Notes under the pieces: model-generated
Told to the model about the DNA's origin: nothing
Databases searched by the model: none
The model's input: the letters and a program-made list of their open reading frames with translations, nothing else
Assembly (NCBI GenBank): GCA_965247375.1
Contig: CBDFHU010000090.1
Span: forward strand, 39,873-103,872
From: Arsenicibacter sp965247375
GTDB lineage: Bacteria > Bacteroidota > Bacteroidia > Cytophagales > Spirosomataceae
DNA length: 64,000 bases
Direction: 5' to 3'
Part shown: one piece after another, positions 18,045 to 27,410 of the stretch
Numbering within the stretch: the stretch's first letter is position 1
Layout: each line of letters begins with the position of its first letter
Made by a program: the position numbers and the translations under genes

Positions 18045-21000
18045 TTAGAATTGCAGATTCAGTCCTGCCGTAAAGGTCCGGGTCAGCGGATACGTGTTAT
18101 AATCTATCCGCAGAATGTTATCCCCGAGCGCGTTCGCCGCCGGGTCCGAACCGCTGTACTTCGTGAAATTGTACAGGTTCTGGCCGTTCACGAATACCGA
18201 GGCACCGTTGACGTACCGGTTTTTCGGCAATGGCAGCTTGTAGGACAACCGTATGGCCTGCACCCGCAGATACGAGGCGTCTTCAACCGTCTTGTTGGTC
18301 ACCTGCCGCTGCCCCTGCACGTCGTTCGGCAGGAACGACGGATAGTCGTTGGTCGGGTTGGTCGGTGTCCAGCGGTTCAGGTAAGGCACGGCCAGTTTAT
18401 TCCGGCGGTAGTCAACCGGGTAGTAGGCATCGACCAGGCTGCTGTTCAGCATCTTAGCTCCCTGTGATCCTTCGAAGAAAATATCCAGAATCAGGGTTTT
18501 GTACGATACGCTGGTGTTGAAGCCATAGTAGAAATCCGGCAGTGATTTACCCAGGATGACCCGGTCACTGGCGTTAATTACCTTGTTGCCGTCCAGATCG
18601 CGGTACTTCAGGTCGCCCGGCCGGACACCCGACTGCGCCTGACCAAAATCATCACCGGTTTGCCACACGCCGTCAACCAGATAGCCGTAAAATGATCCGA
18701 TTGATTCACCCGGTTTCAGGATACTGACCTGCCCGATACTGCCCGGTCCCGATCCGATAAACTGCGATACCTTACCCAAGCTTAACACACGGTTTTTCAG
18801 CGTAGTGATGTTAAAACCGGCATCGATCCGGAAGTCTTTCCGGTCAACGGCTACCCCTTTGAGGGCAATTTCGAGACCGGTGTTGCGCATACTACCCACG
18901 TTCTCAATCCGGCTACCGAAACCGGTACTGACCGGCTGCGGAATGTCGTAGAGCAGTTTCGAGGTTTTCCGGTTGTAGTAATCAATGCTGCCTGTCAGGC
19001 GGTTATTGAAGAAGCCGAAGTCAAACCCGATGTCGGCCTGTACTGCCGATTCCCACTGCAGATCGGGGTTGGCGCTGCGCGACGGTTGCAGCGAGCTGAC
19101 CCGGTTGCCGTTGAAGACCGCATTCCGGCCCGCCGAGAACGTCGAGAAATAGAGGTAGTTGATCGTCGGCTGGTTACCGGTAGCTCCGTAGCTGGCGCGG
19201 AATTTCAGGTCGCTCAGGCCGTTAATGTTTTTCAGGAAGTTTTCTTCAATGGCCCGCCATGCAAACGCCGCCGACGGGAAATAGCCGAAGCGCTTGTTGG
19301 GGCCGAAACGCGCCGAACCATCCGCCCGCACCGAAAGCGTCAGGAGGTATTTGCTCATCAGCGAGTAGTTGACCCGACCCAGAAACGAAACCAGTTTGTT
19401 TTCCTGACGGCCGCTGCCGACACCGTTCAGCGTGTTATCGCCGGTACCCAGAGCGTTGAAGGTCAGATCGGGCAGGGAGAACGACCGTGAGTTGGCAATC
19501 AGGCTGCTGGATGTATACCGCTCGTAGGTTGCACCGGCCACCGCCGTAATGCGGTGGTTTTTAAACTCCTTGTTATAGTTCAGCGTACCCTCGGTCAGGT
19601 AGTAGCCACGTTTCCCGTCCCGGACGTCTGCATAGCCATTGTAGGACAATCCGGTCAGCGTTGTCGGGTCAATCCAGAAATAACGCTGGTTGTCGTTCAG
19701 GTCAACCCCGACCCGTACTTTCGCTGACAGCGACGGCATCAGGAAATACTCGGCATACATGTTGCCGAATGTCCGGTAGGTATCCCCCATCCCATACTGC
19801 CCGTTGATAACGGCCAGCGGGCTGTCCATCGGTGCCATCAGCGAGGAGCGGTAGTACGTACCGTCAGGATTATAGGCCGGTACGGTCGGGTCGTAATTCT
19901 GCGCCATGTACAGGGCACTGGCGTTATCGTTCAGGCCGACACCGGTAGCATTGTAGTTATCACGGGTGTAGGCCGTGGCGAGGCTGATCCCGACGTTGTA
20001 CTTCTGCGCAATGCCGTTTTCGAGGTTCACCCGGGCATTATACCGCCGCGTCGATGAGTTCAGCATGATACCGGCCTGGTCATAATAACCAGCCGATATG
20101 AAGTATTTTGTATTAGCCCCCGCCCCGCTGAACGACAGATCGTGGGTCTGAATCGGGGCATCGCGCAGCAGCAGGCTCTGCCAGTCGGTGTTGCTGTTGG
20201 TACCGGTTACTTTCGGCGTCGTCAGCTTACCCAGATCAATGATCGAATTGATGACATCGGTGTATTCAGTACCGGTCATAAAGCGCTGTGTGTGCGCCAC
20301 TTTCTGTACTCCGTACGAACCGTTGTATTCTACTTTCAGCTTTCCGTCCTTGCCTTTTTTGGTCGTGATCAGCACCACCCCGTTGGCACCCCGCGAGCCG
20401 TAAATGGCCGTTGCCGAAGCGTCTTTCAGGATTTCAATCGACTCAATGTCCGCCGGGTTCAGGCTATTCAGCGGTGTCCGGTTGTTAGGGTTACTGGTTG
20501 TCCCGCCCGCACTGGCCGACCCGATGGCTGCCGCATCATTTACCGGTAACCCGTCGACCACATACAACGGGTCGTTATTGCCCGTAATCGAGGTAATCCC
20601 GCGGATCTGCACGCTCATGGCCGATCCCGGCTCTCCGCTTTTCTGGTAAATCTGAACCCCCGGTGAGCGGCCTGCCAGCGTTTGCTGGAGGTTTACGTTG
20701 GCACCCCGTGTCAGGTCTCCTGCGCTTTCAGCGAGGTAACCGAACCGGTCAGGTCGCTTTTCCGTACGGTACCGTAGCCGACAACGACCACCTCATTCAG
20801 CGACTGGTTATCTTCTTTCAGCTGCACGTTCAGCTCCGAACGCTTGCTGAGGGGAACCTCCTGCGCCAGATAGCCGACGTATGAGAATACCAGTACCACT
20901 GAACCGGCCGGTTCGGGAATACGCAGCGAATAGCGTCCCTGCGCATCGGTAGTGGTCCCGCGGCTCGTGCCTTTTACGATAACACTCACGCCCGGCAACG

Positions 21001-21532
21001 GAGCGTTGTTATCGGCACCCGTTACCGTTCCGGTTACGGTTATATCGGCCGGACGTTCGGCAGCCGCAGCGATTAAGCCGGTGGTTGTGTTTTCGTTGAC
21101 GGGTGCGCCGGCTTCCATCGGGCCGGAACCGGATTCAGCCGGTACGGGAAATCGGGCCTCGTTAGCCGAAGCCGACGATTTACGCGCCAATACAACCCAC
21201 GTACCGGGCTTCACCTGTTTGTACCGCAGATTAAACGGCTTCAGCAGGCGGCCCAGAGCGCCCTCCAGCGACGTAGTACCGGCCAGGGCATCGGCAGCCA
21301 CTGTGAGGTTCGCCACCGTACGGTCTTCAAACAGGATGTCGGCCCGATAGCGGCTCTTGAGCTCATTCAGGGCGTCGGCGAGCCGGTGCGCCGCGACGGT
21401 GGGCGCGCCACCCGCCGTACGCGACTGTTGCCGGGCCATGGCCATAATCTGGCCGCTGGCGGGTTGCGGACCACTGAGCAGTATGCCTACAAGAAGCACA
21501 GGCAGTCCAGATGAAAGTACATGTGAACGCAT
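18045..21532 (-). pseudogene. susC: SusC/RagA TonB-dependent transporter with STN domain, frameshifted
   Basis: The upstream part (21532-20711, 273 residues) has a signal peptide, an STN domain (TVAAHRLADALNELKSRYRA), a carboxypeptidase-regulatory-like domain and the TonB-box region LNEVVVVGYGTVRKSDLTGS, then stops after SLKAQET. The remainder is open in another frame: DLTRGANVNLQQTLAGRSPG, the plug PLYVVDGLPVND, then a full 22-strand barrel ending LRIDYNTYPLTRTFTAGLNL. The break is at about 20715-20720 (plus-strand GTCTCC) and needs one base added or two removed. The restored length is about 1161 residues. The STN domain fits signal relay to FecR and the ECF sigma factor encoded upstream. 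SusD starts 27 bases after its stop. Confidence 0.92.
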
Positions 21533-21569
21533 AAGTAAGTTATTCGGAAAGGGTAAGTAAGTCAGTTAG

Positions 21570-22547
21570 TTATTCGAAAAAAGTGACGGTATTTTCTTTT
21601 TGCCTGTAGTTGATTTCGAGCAGTTCCGCCACCACCTGCAGAAACTCATCGGCATCATCGGCCTGGAACGACCCCGAAACTGTCCGGCTGGCCAGGTCCG
21701 GATTTTTCAGCACCACTTCCAGGTTGTAGTTATCCCGCAGCAGCTCAGCAATCTCGCTGACAGATGTACTTTTGAAGACAAACCGGTGTTCCCGCCACGC
21801 CGTGCTGACGGCCGGTTCAGGCAACCGGCTCTGCTCCAGTTTACCCGCTGTATTGAGGCTCACGGCGTCGCCCGGCTTCAGCCGCAGTTGGTGTACCGTT
21901 TTAGCCGCATTCCGGTAGCTGAGCTGAATGGCCCCTTTACTTAAGACCACTTTCGTGCCGCCCGGCCGGTCATAGACGTTAAATTCAGTCCCCAGCACCT
22001 CCACATCCAGCCCGCGGTTGGTATGCACGATAAAGCGCTGGTTAGTAGCCGTATGCCGGACAGTAAAGGCTGCTTCGCCCGTCAGCCACACCGTTCTCGA
22101 CTTGTCGCCGAAGCCGAACCGTGGCAGGCGCAGGCTTGAGTGCGCATTCAGGGTTACTTCAGAGCCATCGGGCAGTGTAAACCGGCGGGTCTCCCCGTAG
22201 GCCGTTTCGATTTCTTTAAACAGCAGTTGATTACGCATCAGATATGCCCCGGCTCCCAGCATCAGCGTGACAGAAGCCGCTATTAACCAGCGCGACGGAC
22301 CGAAAAAGCCCAGCCGCCGGATGATCGGCACGGGTGGTGTTTCTGCCGTAGCGCTCTGCTGTTCCAGATCCTTAATCCGTGCCGACAGCTGCGCAAAGGC
22401 AGTGTCTTCGTCGGCCAGGTATTGCAGGTGTTGCCGCTCCCATTCGTCGAGCCACGTCATGTATGTCAGTTGATTAGCGGGCTGCTGTAACCATTCCGCA
22501 ATCATTGTCCGTTGTAAGGGGGGTTGCGCGCCCGCTGAAATGCTCAA
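21570..22547 (-). CDS. FecR-type anti-sigma factor, probable frameshift at the 5' end
   Basis: 325 residues from the in-frame ATG at 22547. A cytoplasmic N-terminal part (MIAEWLQQPANQLTYMTWLD) precedes one membrane helix near residue 90 (WLIAASVTLMLGAGAYL). Then comes the FecR domain (ETRRFTLPDGSEVTLNAHSS, VWLTGEAAFTV, VEVLGTEFNVYDRPGGTKV) and a C-terminal DUF4974-like STN partner (LLRDNYNLEVVLKNPDLASR). A better start lies at 22563, 12 bases after the sigma stop: it reads MKETLFEHFSGRATP, typical of these proteins. It joins this frame only if one C is removed from the C6 run (G6 at 22518-22523 on plus). Expected role: holds the ECF sigma factor until SusC binds substrate. Confidence 0.88.
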   Translation of the reverse strand: MSISAGAQPPLQRTMIAEWLQQPANQLTYMTWLDEWERQHLQYLADEDTAFAQLSARIKDLEQQSATAETPPVPIIRRLGFFGPSRWLIAASVTLMLGAGAYLMRNQLLFKEIETAYGETRRFTLPDGSEVTLNAHSSLRLPRFGFGDKSRTVWLTGEAAFTVRHTATNQRFIVHTNRGLDVEVLGTEFNVYDRPGGTKVVLSKGAIQLSYRNAAKTVHQLRLKPGDAVSLNTAGKLEQSRLPEPAVSTAWREHRFVFKSTSVSEIAELLRDNYNLEVVLKNPDLASRTVSGSFQADDADEFLQVVAELLEINYRQKENTVTFFE

Positions 22548-22574
22548 ACAACGTTTCCTTCATCGTGACCTTAT

Positions 22575-23387
22575 TCATTCCGCAAGAGTGGTTAGTGAGG
22601 ATACAGACGAAACAGGCGACTCCGGTAGCTGTCCCAACAGCAACAGGCCGCAGAAAAGGCCCATGCGCAGGGTTTGCCGCAGTTGCGACAGTGCCCGGCT
22701 CAGGTGCGCTTCAATGGTTTTAGGCGAAATCTGAAGTTCCTCCGCAATTTCGCGGTGTTTTTTTCCTTCGAACCGACTCATGACAAACACCCGCTGGCAT
22801 TGCGGCGGCAACAGGCGTACGGTCTCTTCAATGCGCTGATACAGTTCGGTATATTGCAGCAATTGCTCCGGATTCTGTACGTTGCCGGTATCCAGCCGCT
22901 CGCGGTCGGTCTGCTCATCGACCGGGATTGACTCCAGGTTAAACTCCTGCCGCAGGTGCGAGTACGACCGCTTGCGGACAGCACTATACAGATACGCCTG
23001 AAAAGATACGTTGATCTGTAAATGAACCTGATTTTTCCAGAAGCTGAGAAACACCTCGCTGACCAGGTCCTCGGCAATTGTCCGCGAATGCACAAACCGG
23101 ACCGCCTGACTGCACAACGGCCGGTAATAGCGGCGGAACAGCAGTTCGTAGCCGCGGCGCGCATCTTCGCTAAACGCCTGACGGATCATAAATTCAGGAT
23201 CCATCAGCATGGCTTCGCTGGCAGGGCCGCCGAACGGGCTCGTCGATACAGCAGGATTGGGTAGTTTTTCAGCCATTAGGGTCAACTCATCATCACCTAT
23301 CTCTAAGTCGGCATTTTCCGCTTCCTCCCTTAGTCGATTCGTAGATTTTTTTTCATTATTTGGAGGAACCATTTCATGTATTCCCAT
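22575..23387 (-). CDS. ECF (sigma-70 family) RNA polymerase sigma factor
   Basis: 270 residues. Region 2 is YELLFRRYYRPLCSQAVRFV followed by AEDLVSEVFLSFWKN, and region 4 is LPPQCQRVFVMSRFEGKKHR and LQISPKTIEAHLSRALSQLR. An N-terminal extension of about 75 residues precedes region 2, so the real start may be internal (for example MLMDPEFMIRQAF). The C-terminus adds a short hydrophobic tail (MGLFCGLLLLGQL) seen in some Bacteroidota ECF factors. It is the first gene of the sigma-FecR-SusC-SusD-GH-sulfatase run, all on the minus strand, and should drive the SusC promoter when FecR releases it. Confidence 0.93.
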   Translation of the reverse strand: MGIHEMVPPNNEKKSTNRLREEAENADLEIGDDELTLMAEKLPNPAVSTSPFGGPASEAMLMDPEFMIRQAFSEDARRGYELLFRRYYRPLCSQAVRFVHSRTIAEDLVSEVFLSFWKNQVHLQINVSFQAYLYSAVRKRSYSHLRQEFNLESIPVDEQTDRERLDTGNVQNPEQLLQYTELYQRIEETVRLLPPQCQRVFVMSRFEGKKHREIAEELQISPKTIEAHLSRALSQLRQTLRMGLFCGLLLLGQLPESPVSSVSSLTTLAE

Positions 23388-23412
23388 AAACTACTGATTA
23401 GCAATACCGTAC

Positions 23413-23434
23413 GGGCGACCCCATGGGGTCGCCC
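23413..23434. other. Perfect 22-bp GC-rich palindrome upstream of the sigma gene
   Basis: The arms are GGGCGACCCC and its exact complement with AT in the centre, 26 bases before the sigma ATG. It could be a transcript hairpin or an operator. No U-tract of terminator quality follows on the minus strand. Confidence 0.6.
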
Positions 23435-23503
23435 TTCCTTTTATCACTCCATACCTATAGTAACAAGCACTAAAAATTCTTTAGCCTATAGTCTTTATAG
23501 CAT

Positions 23504-23541
23504 AAAATAAAAAAAACATAGCCGGTTGATTAACCGGCTAT
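23504..23541 (-). terminator. Rho-independent terminator after the BNR gene
   Basis: On the minus strand a 10-bp stem (ATAGCCGGTT with AACCGGCTAT, 4-base loop, 23518-23541) is followed by G and eight Ts. It lies about 113 bases after the BNR hydrolase stop and separates that gene from the sigma operon. Confidence 0.82.
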
Positions 23542-23653
23542 TTCGGGCTCAAAAGTGCAAACACCGTCTCATTTCGACAACAAAAGGCGGCAAAATACTC
23601 ATAACAAAGCCGGATATCAGCGCCTTATCTCCGTACAGATAGCCAGACTGATG

Positions 23654-24844
23654 TTATTTTACCGAAACGGCAAACTCAGTAATGCCTTCGAGTAAAGGTT
23701 TCCATTCGGCAGGTGTCCGGTAGCGGCGGAAGTTCTTGACGCGGTGAAATGTCAGAAAATTAGAATTATGCTGGTTATCGGCCCCGCCCATGTTATCCTC
23801 GAAAGCCGTCCGGCAGGCCATCACGATGTCTTTACCGTCGAACTGCCAGTCAACGTACTGGAATCCATGTTTTTCAATATCGGGGTGATGCAGGACAATG
23901 CCGCGGATCGTCCAGTTTTCCAGGTCCGGCGACGAAATCATGACCTGTGCATTACGGGCCCGTTCCCGTTTATACGACCGGTATTTCGGCAGGGCATAAT
24001 TGGTAAACGAGTAATACAGGTTTGTTTTCGTGTCGAACCGGATATTGAATTTCTTGCAGGCCCCCGGCAACCGTATAAACGTTACAGACGTTGAATCAGC
24101 CGTTTGTCCGTCCGGGCTTACCCGATACATAACGGCCTGATCGTCTTCGGGATTGTTTACCCGCAGGATGTTCCGGACCACACCTTTGCGGTCTGTCACG
24201 ACATTGCCTTCCAGCCAGGCATTACCGGGTTTCCAGGCGGTTTTGTCGTAGACCAGCTGCGGCGTAAACTGCCAGCTTGCCGGATTCAGCAGATCAGCGC
24301 CGACCGGAGCAGAGGCCACAAAACTCCGGAAGTTTCCCCAGCTCGTAACCGGCACATTGCGTTCCATCCCTTTCCAGACGCGCCCGTTAAACACCTGAAC
24401 CGGCACCGATGCACAGTGGTATCCTTCATCGGTGCTGAGGTAGCCGTCGGCCACGCTGCTCCAGGTATGCCCGCCATCGGCCGAGCGCCGGATGGTCATG
24501 CGGCCGTATTCGCGGGTAGTGCCCAGCAAGTACAGCGCTCCCTGATTGGTGAACAAAGTCCCCCACCAGAGGCTGTCCAGCTCCGCAATCTTCTGCCAGC
24601 TTTTGCCGCGGTCGGCCGACTCAAATACGTGGGTATGCTGCGGTGTCGGCCCCTTACCGAAAATATCGTGCGAGGCCACATACCGGCCGTCCGGCAGAAT
24701 AACGATACTGGGTGAGCCGAGGTAGTTGCGGGTCGATTTCGGCAAGTGGTCAATCACCACGCCGGGTACCTCCGGAAAGGATTGGCCCGATGCGGACGAT
24801 AATACGCCGCAGGCATACAGGCACAGGAGCAGGAAACGTTTCAT
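23654..24844 (-). CDS. Secreted BNR-repeat (sialidase-fold) protein
   Basis: 396 residues from the ATG at 24842-24844 (MKRFLLLCLYACGVLSSASG, a signal peptide); the frame is open 11 codons upstream. Two Asp-boxes are clear: SADRGKSWQ and SADGGHTWSS. The fold is the six-bladed sialidase/exo-alpha-hydrolase type (SPSIVILPDGRYVASHD near the start, a FRFDTKTNLYYSFTNY-like strand later, HNSNFLTFHRV near the end). Activity is not assignable; such proteins act as glycoside hydrolases or lyases on surface glycans. It has its own terminator and lies just upstream of the polysaccharide locus on the same strand, so it may belong to the same degradation programme. Confidence 0.82.
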   Translation of the reverse strand: MKRFLLLCLYACGVLSSASGQSFPEVPGVVIDHLPKSTRNYLGSPSIVILPDGRYVASHDIFGKGPTPQHTHVFESADRGKSWQKIAELDSLWWGTLFTNQGALYLLGTTREYGRMTIRRSADGGHTWSSVADGYLSTDEGYHCASVPVQVFNGRVWKGMERNVPVTSWGNFRSFVASAPVGADLLNPASWQFTPQLVYDKTAWKPGNAWLEGNVVTDRKGVVRNILRVNNPEDDQAVMYRVSPDGQTADSTSVTFIRLPGACKKFNIRFDTKTNLYYSFTNYALPKYRSYKRERARNAQVMISSPDLENWTIRGIVLHHPDIEKHGFQYVDWQFDGKDIVMACRTAFEDNMGGADNQHNSNFLTFHRVKNFRRYRTPAEWKPLLEGITEFAVSVK

Positions 24845-24898
24845 AATTCGCTCAGCATTCTTTATCACCGTACTCATTGGCCGGAAGTTTTGTATTGT

Positions 24899-24933
24899 TT
24901 TAATCCTGCACCGGCTTTCACAACAGGATTAAA
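24899..24933. other. Inverted repeat between the T9SS gene and the BNR gene
   Basis: Perfect 10-bp arms (TTTAATCCTG at 24899-24908 and its complement at 24924-24933) with a 15-base spacer. It could form a transcript hairpin ending the 25010 gene, but there is no U-tract. Confidence 0.45.
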
Positions 24934-25009
24934 CAACCAAAGCGTCAGGACCTTTTCAGACATTACGACGATTCCCGGCTGTCAGACTAGTGCAGGCATT
25001 ACGGACACG

Positions 25010-27121
25010 CTACTGCCTGATTACTTTTACAATTTTCGGCGGCTGGTTTCCGGTCTCCACACGCAGCAAATACAAACCGGCCTGTTTTCCCAGCGGTATA
25101 CGAACCGGACCAGCTTCCTTCTGCCGGTCTATGACAAGATTATGAATTACCTGTCCTGACGCATTACATACCTGTATCCGGAACGATCCTGTTCCCGGCA
25201 TAGTAACATCTACAGCCTCGTCCAGTGTCGGGTTGCCGGCCACGCGGATATCCGGTGAGATTTGCTCTGAAACCGGAGCTGAACGTCCTGCGGCGTTATT
25301 ACGGGGGCATTCATATTTAAGCCTTGTCTGTGCTGTAGCCAGAATCGAACCAGTGGTTTTATTTCGTTGCCGTACGTTAATCGTGTACTCGAAATTGGCC
25401 GGTGCATTTCTGTCCAGATCGATTGAACATTCCGGAATCCAGCCGGTGATCCCGATTGCCATCCATTCAATGACCGTATTGGCCTGTGCCAAGCCGCCGG
25501 TATACGACACAGTAATGAGATCCATATCCGTACCACAGGTAATGATAGCGCTTCCGCTCAAAGGCTGACCGGTCAGTCCATATGGCTTACCACACACCTC
25601 AATAATGTAAGGCGATTCGCGTTCAGGGCAGTTTGCAGGGCAAGCAAGTATATAATCCCAGTTTGTACTTACACTAGTTTCGACATTGCCGGATTGTCTG
25701 GCCTCCAGCCGGAAAGGCTGTACATCGCAAAACGGCTTAACGATAAAAGGGCCGGTTGATGTTGTCCAGTTCGTTATGCCAACCGACCGGTAATACACTG
25801 TACTACCGTCACCACCCGCAGAGCGAAAGGTTAATTCTCCGGTCAGGCAATTATAAAGTGGCGGTAATAGTACGAGCGGCGTATTTTTTTCGGGTATAAC
25901 TGTAAGTAAAAAGGGCACTTCAGCCTTTAATCCACCCGGATCGGTCGCCGTCAGTTTTACAGCAAAAACCCCGGTACGTTGTGTAGTTCCGGTAATCCGG
26001 TTTCCGGTCAATGACAAACCATCCGGTAGTCCCGTAACAGAATAATGCACTGGCTGCCCTTCAGGATCAATGAAGGTAACAGCAGGTATGTAGAGGTAAC
26101 TGTTTCTGCCCTGCGTAAATGTCTGAGAACGAAAACCGGTGGTTTGCGGTGGCTTATTGGTATCCGGCACCTTGCAGGCCGCTACCAGATCAAACGTAAA
26201 ATCCGACACATATCCATTATTGGATACTGTCAGCAATACAGGTTTCGGATCAGCCCGTAATCCCTGCTCAATCCAATGATCCGGCTTTGCAGTCCAGTCA
26301 GTTATTCCGATAGCCTGATATTGGATATTTAACGAAGGGACCCGTTCAGTCGTCTGAAAGGTCATTGCGCCTGTATTACAATTGTAAAGCGGCATTGTTG
26401 CTACTCCCGGAAGCCTGTCATCAGCATACGTAATCATAATTTCCACAGGGTTGCTCAGCACACTGCCTGAGGGATTACTGACAATTACACGCAGCGTTTT
26501 GCCGTTATGAGCAAGGCGGTCAAGACCCGTAAGCGTGTATGTAGCCGATGTGGCATCTGTGATATTTACCCCGTTCAACTGCCATTGGTACATCAGGTAC
26601 CCACCCGAAGCGACCACTGAATAGGTGTGCGCACTAACAGCAATACCTAAAGGCTCAACAGGTTGTACCAGGATCGACGGTGGTTCCAGTTTGTTCTGAG
26701 TTACATTAAGCACCTCTGGTAAACCATTGGGTACCAAAAACAAAAGATTAACCATACGGGATCCCGCACTCAGGTTATCCGTCGCAGAAATACGGATAAC
26801 CTGCGTCCCGGTACCCGACGTAATACTGGTTATCAGCCAGCTTGCCGGGTTTACAAGAGACCAGCTACTATTGGTTGCTACGGTAAGCGTAACCGGCGGA
26901 TTATTCCACCCATTCATAGTCACCCTGTCAGTTGACAATAGCAGAACACCGTCTGCGGGCCTGCGCTTAACTATCTCCGGTTTCTCTTCGGCACACGTTA
27001 TGCAGGTTAGCTTTTTTCCGGGCCAAAGAGATGATGCAGTACCACTGGCAGCCAGAACAGGCAGGGAAGCGATGAGGTACAAACAGATAAATGTGGAAAT
27101 GAAGATGTACAGTTTTTGCAT
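25010..27121 (-). CDS. T9SS cargo protein with Ig-like, cadherin-like and Cys-flanked repeat domains
   Basis: 703 residues. Signal peptide MQKLYIFISTFICLYLIASL. Order: a BACON-like beta domain (LTVATNSSWSLVNPASWLI); an Ig-like domain (YQWQLNGVNITDATSATYTL); a Cys-flanked domain (MPLYNCNTGAMTFQ ... LVAACKV); a putative Ig/cadherin-like domain (FIDPEGQPVHYSVTGLPDGL); two more Cys-flanked domains (PPLYNCLTGELTF, and a divergent TCGTDMDLITVSY); and a type A T9SS sorting domain (GNPTLDEAVDV ... PPKIVKVIRQ). It is probably displayed at the surface or released, as an adhesin or scaffold. The gene is divergent from 27411, which encodes a smaller protein of the same architecture. Confidence 0.9.
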   Translation of the reverse strand: MQKLYIFISTFICLYLIASLPVLAASGTASSLWPGKKLTCITCAEEKPEIVKRRPADGVLLLSTDRVTMNGWNNPPVTLTVATNSSWSLVNPASWLITSITSGTGTQVIRISATDNLSAGSRMVNLLFLVPNGLPEVLNVTQNKLEPPSILVQPVEPLGIAVSAHTYSVVASGGYLMYQWQLNGVNITDATSATYTLTGLDRLAHNGKTLRVIVSNPSGSVLSNPVEIMITYADDRLPGVATMPLYNCNTGAMTFQTTERVPSLNIQYQAIGITDWTAKPDHWIEQGLRADPKPVLLTVSNNGYVSDFTFDLVAACKVPDTNKPPQTTGFRSQTFTQGRNSYLYIPAVTFIDPEGQPVHYSVTGLPDGLSLTGNRITGTTQRTGVFAVKLTATDPGGLKAEVPFLLTVIPEKNTPLVLLPPLYNCLTGELTFRSAGGDGSTVYYRSVGITNWTTSTGPFIVKPFCDVQPFRLEARQSGNVETSVSTNWDYILACPANCPERESPYIIEVCGKPYGLTGQPLSGSAIITCGTDMDLITVSYTGGLAQANTVIEWMAIGITGWIPECSIDLDRNAPANFEYTINVRQRNKTTGSILATAQTRLKYECPRNNAAGRSAPVSEQISPDIRVAGNPTLDEAVDVTMPGTGSFRIQVCNASGQVIHNLVIDRQKEAGPVRIPLGKQAGLYLLRVETGNQPPKIVKVIRQ

Positions 27122-27202
27122 GATATATTGATTTGGTGCCGGATACGAAAAAGGCTAATGAGCACTCCTAAACCCACTTTCTCTTTTGCACTCCAAGTAA
27201 CT

Positions 27203-27240
27203 ATTAAGTCTAAACAAATCCTACTGAAAGTAGACTTAAT
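27203..27240. promoter_or_regulatory. Inverted repeat in the divergent T9SS-gene intergenic region
   Basis: Arms ATTAAGTCTA (27203-27212) and TAGACTTAAT (27231-27240) are exact complements separated by 18 bases. It lies between two divergent, related secreted proteins and could be a shared operator or a 5' transcript hairpin. No regulator is identified. Confidence 0.5.
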
Positions 27241-27410
27241 TGCGGGTGCGTTCCCTGCAAAGTGAGCGATCAGTCTGACTTTTTATTTACACGCAGGCAC
27301 ACGAAAATCTGCCCTGATATGCTCCAATAAATTTCAGTTTACCAGTATACAAAGATCAGCTCTGTTCGTATTTTGCACTTCCTTTAGCACATCATTCAGC
27401 CACTGACGTT

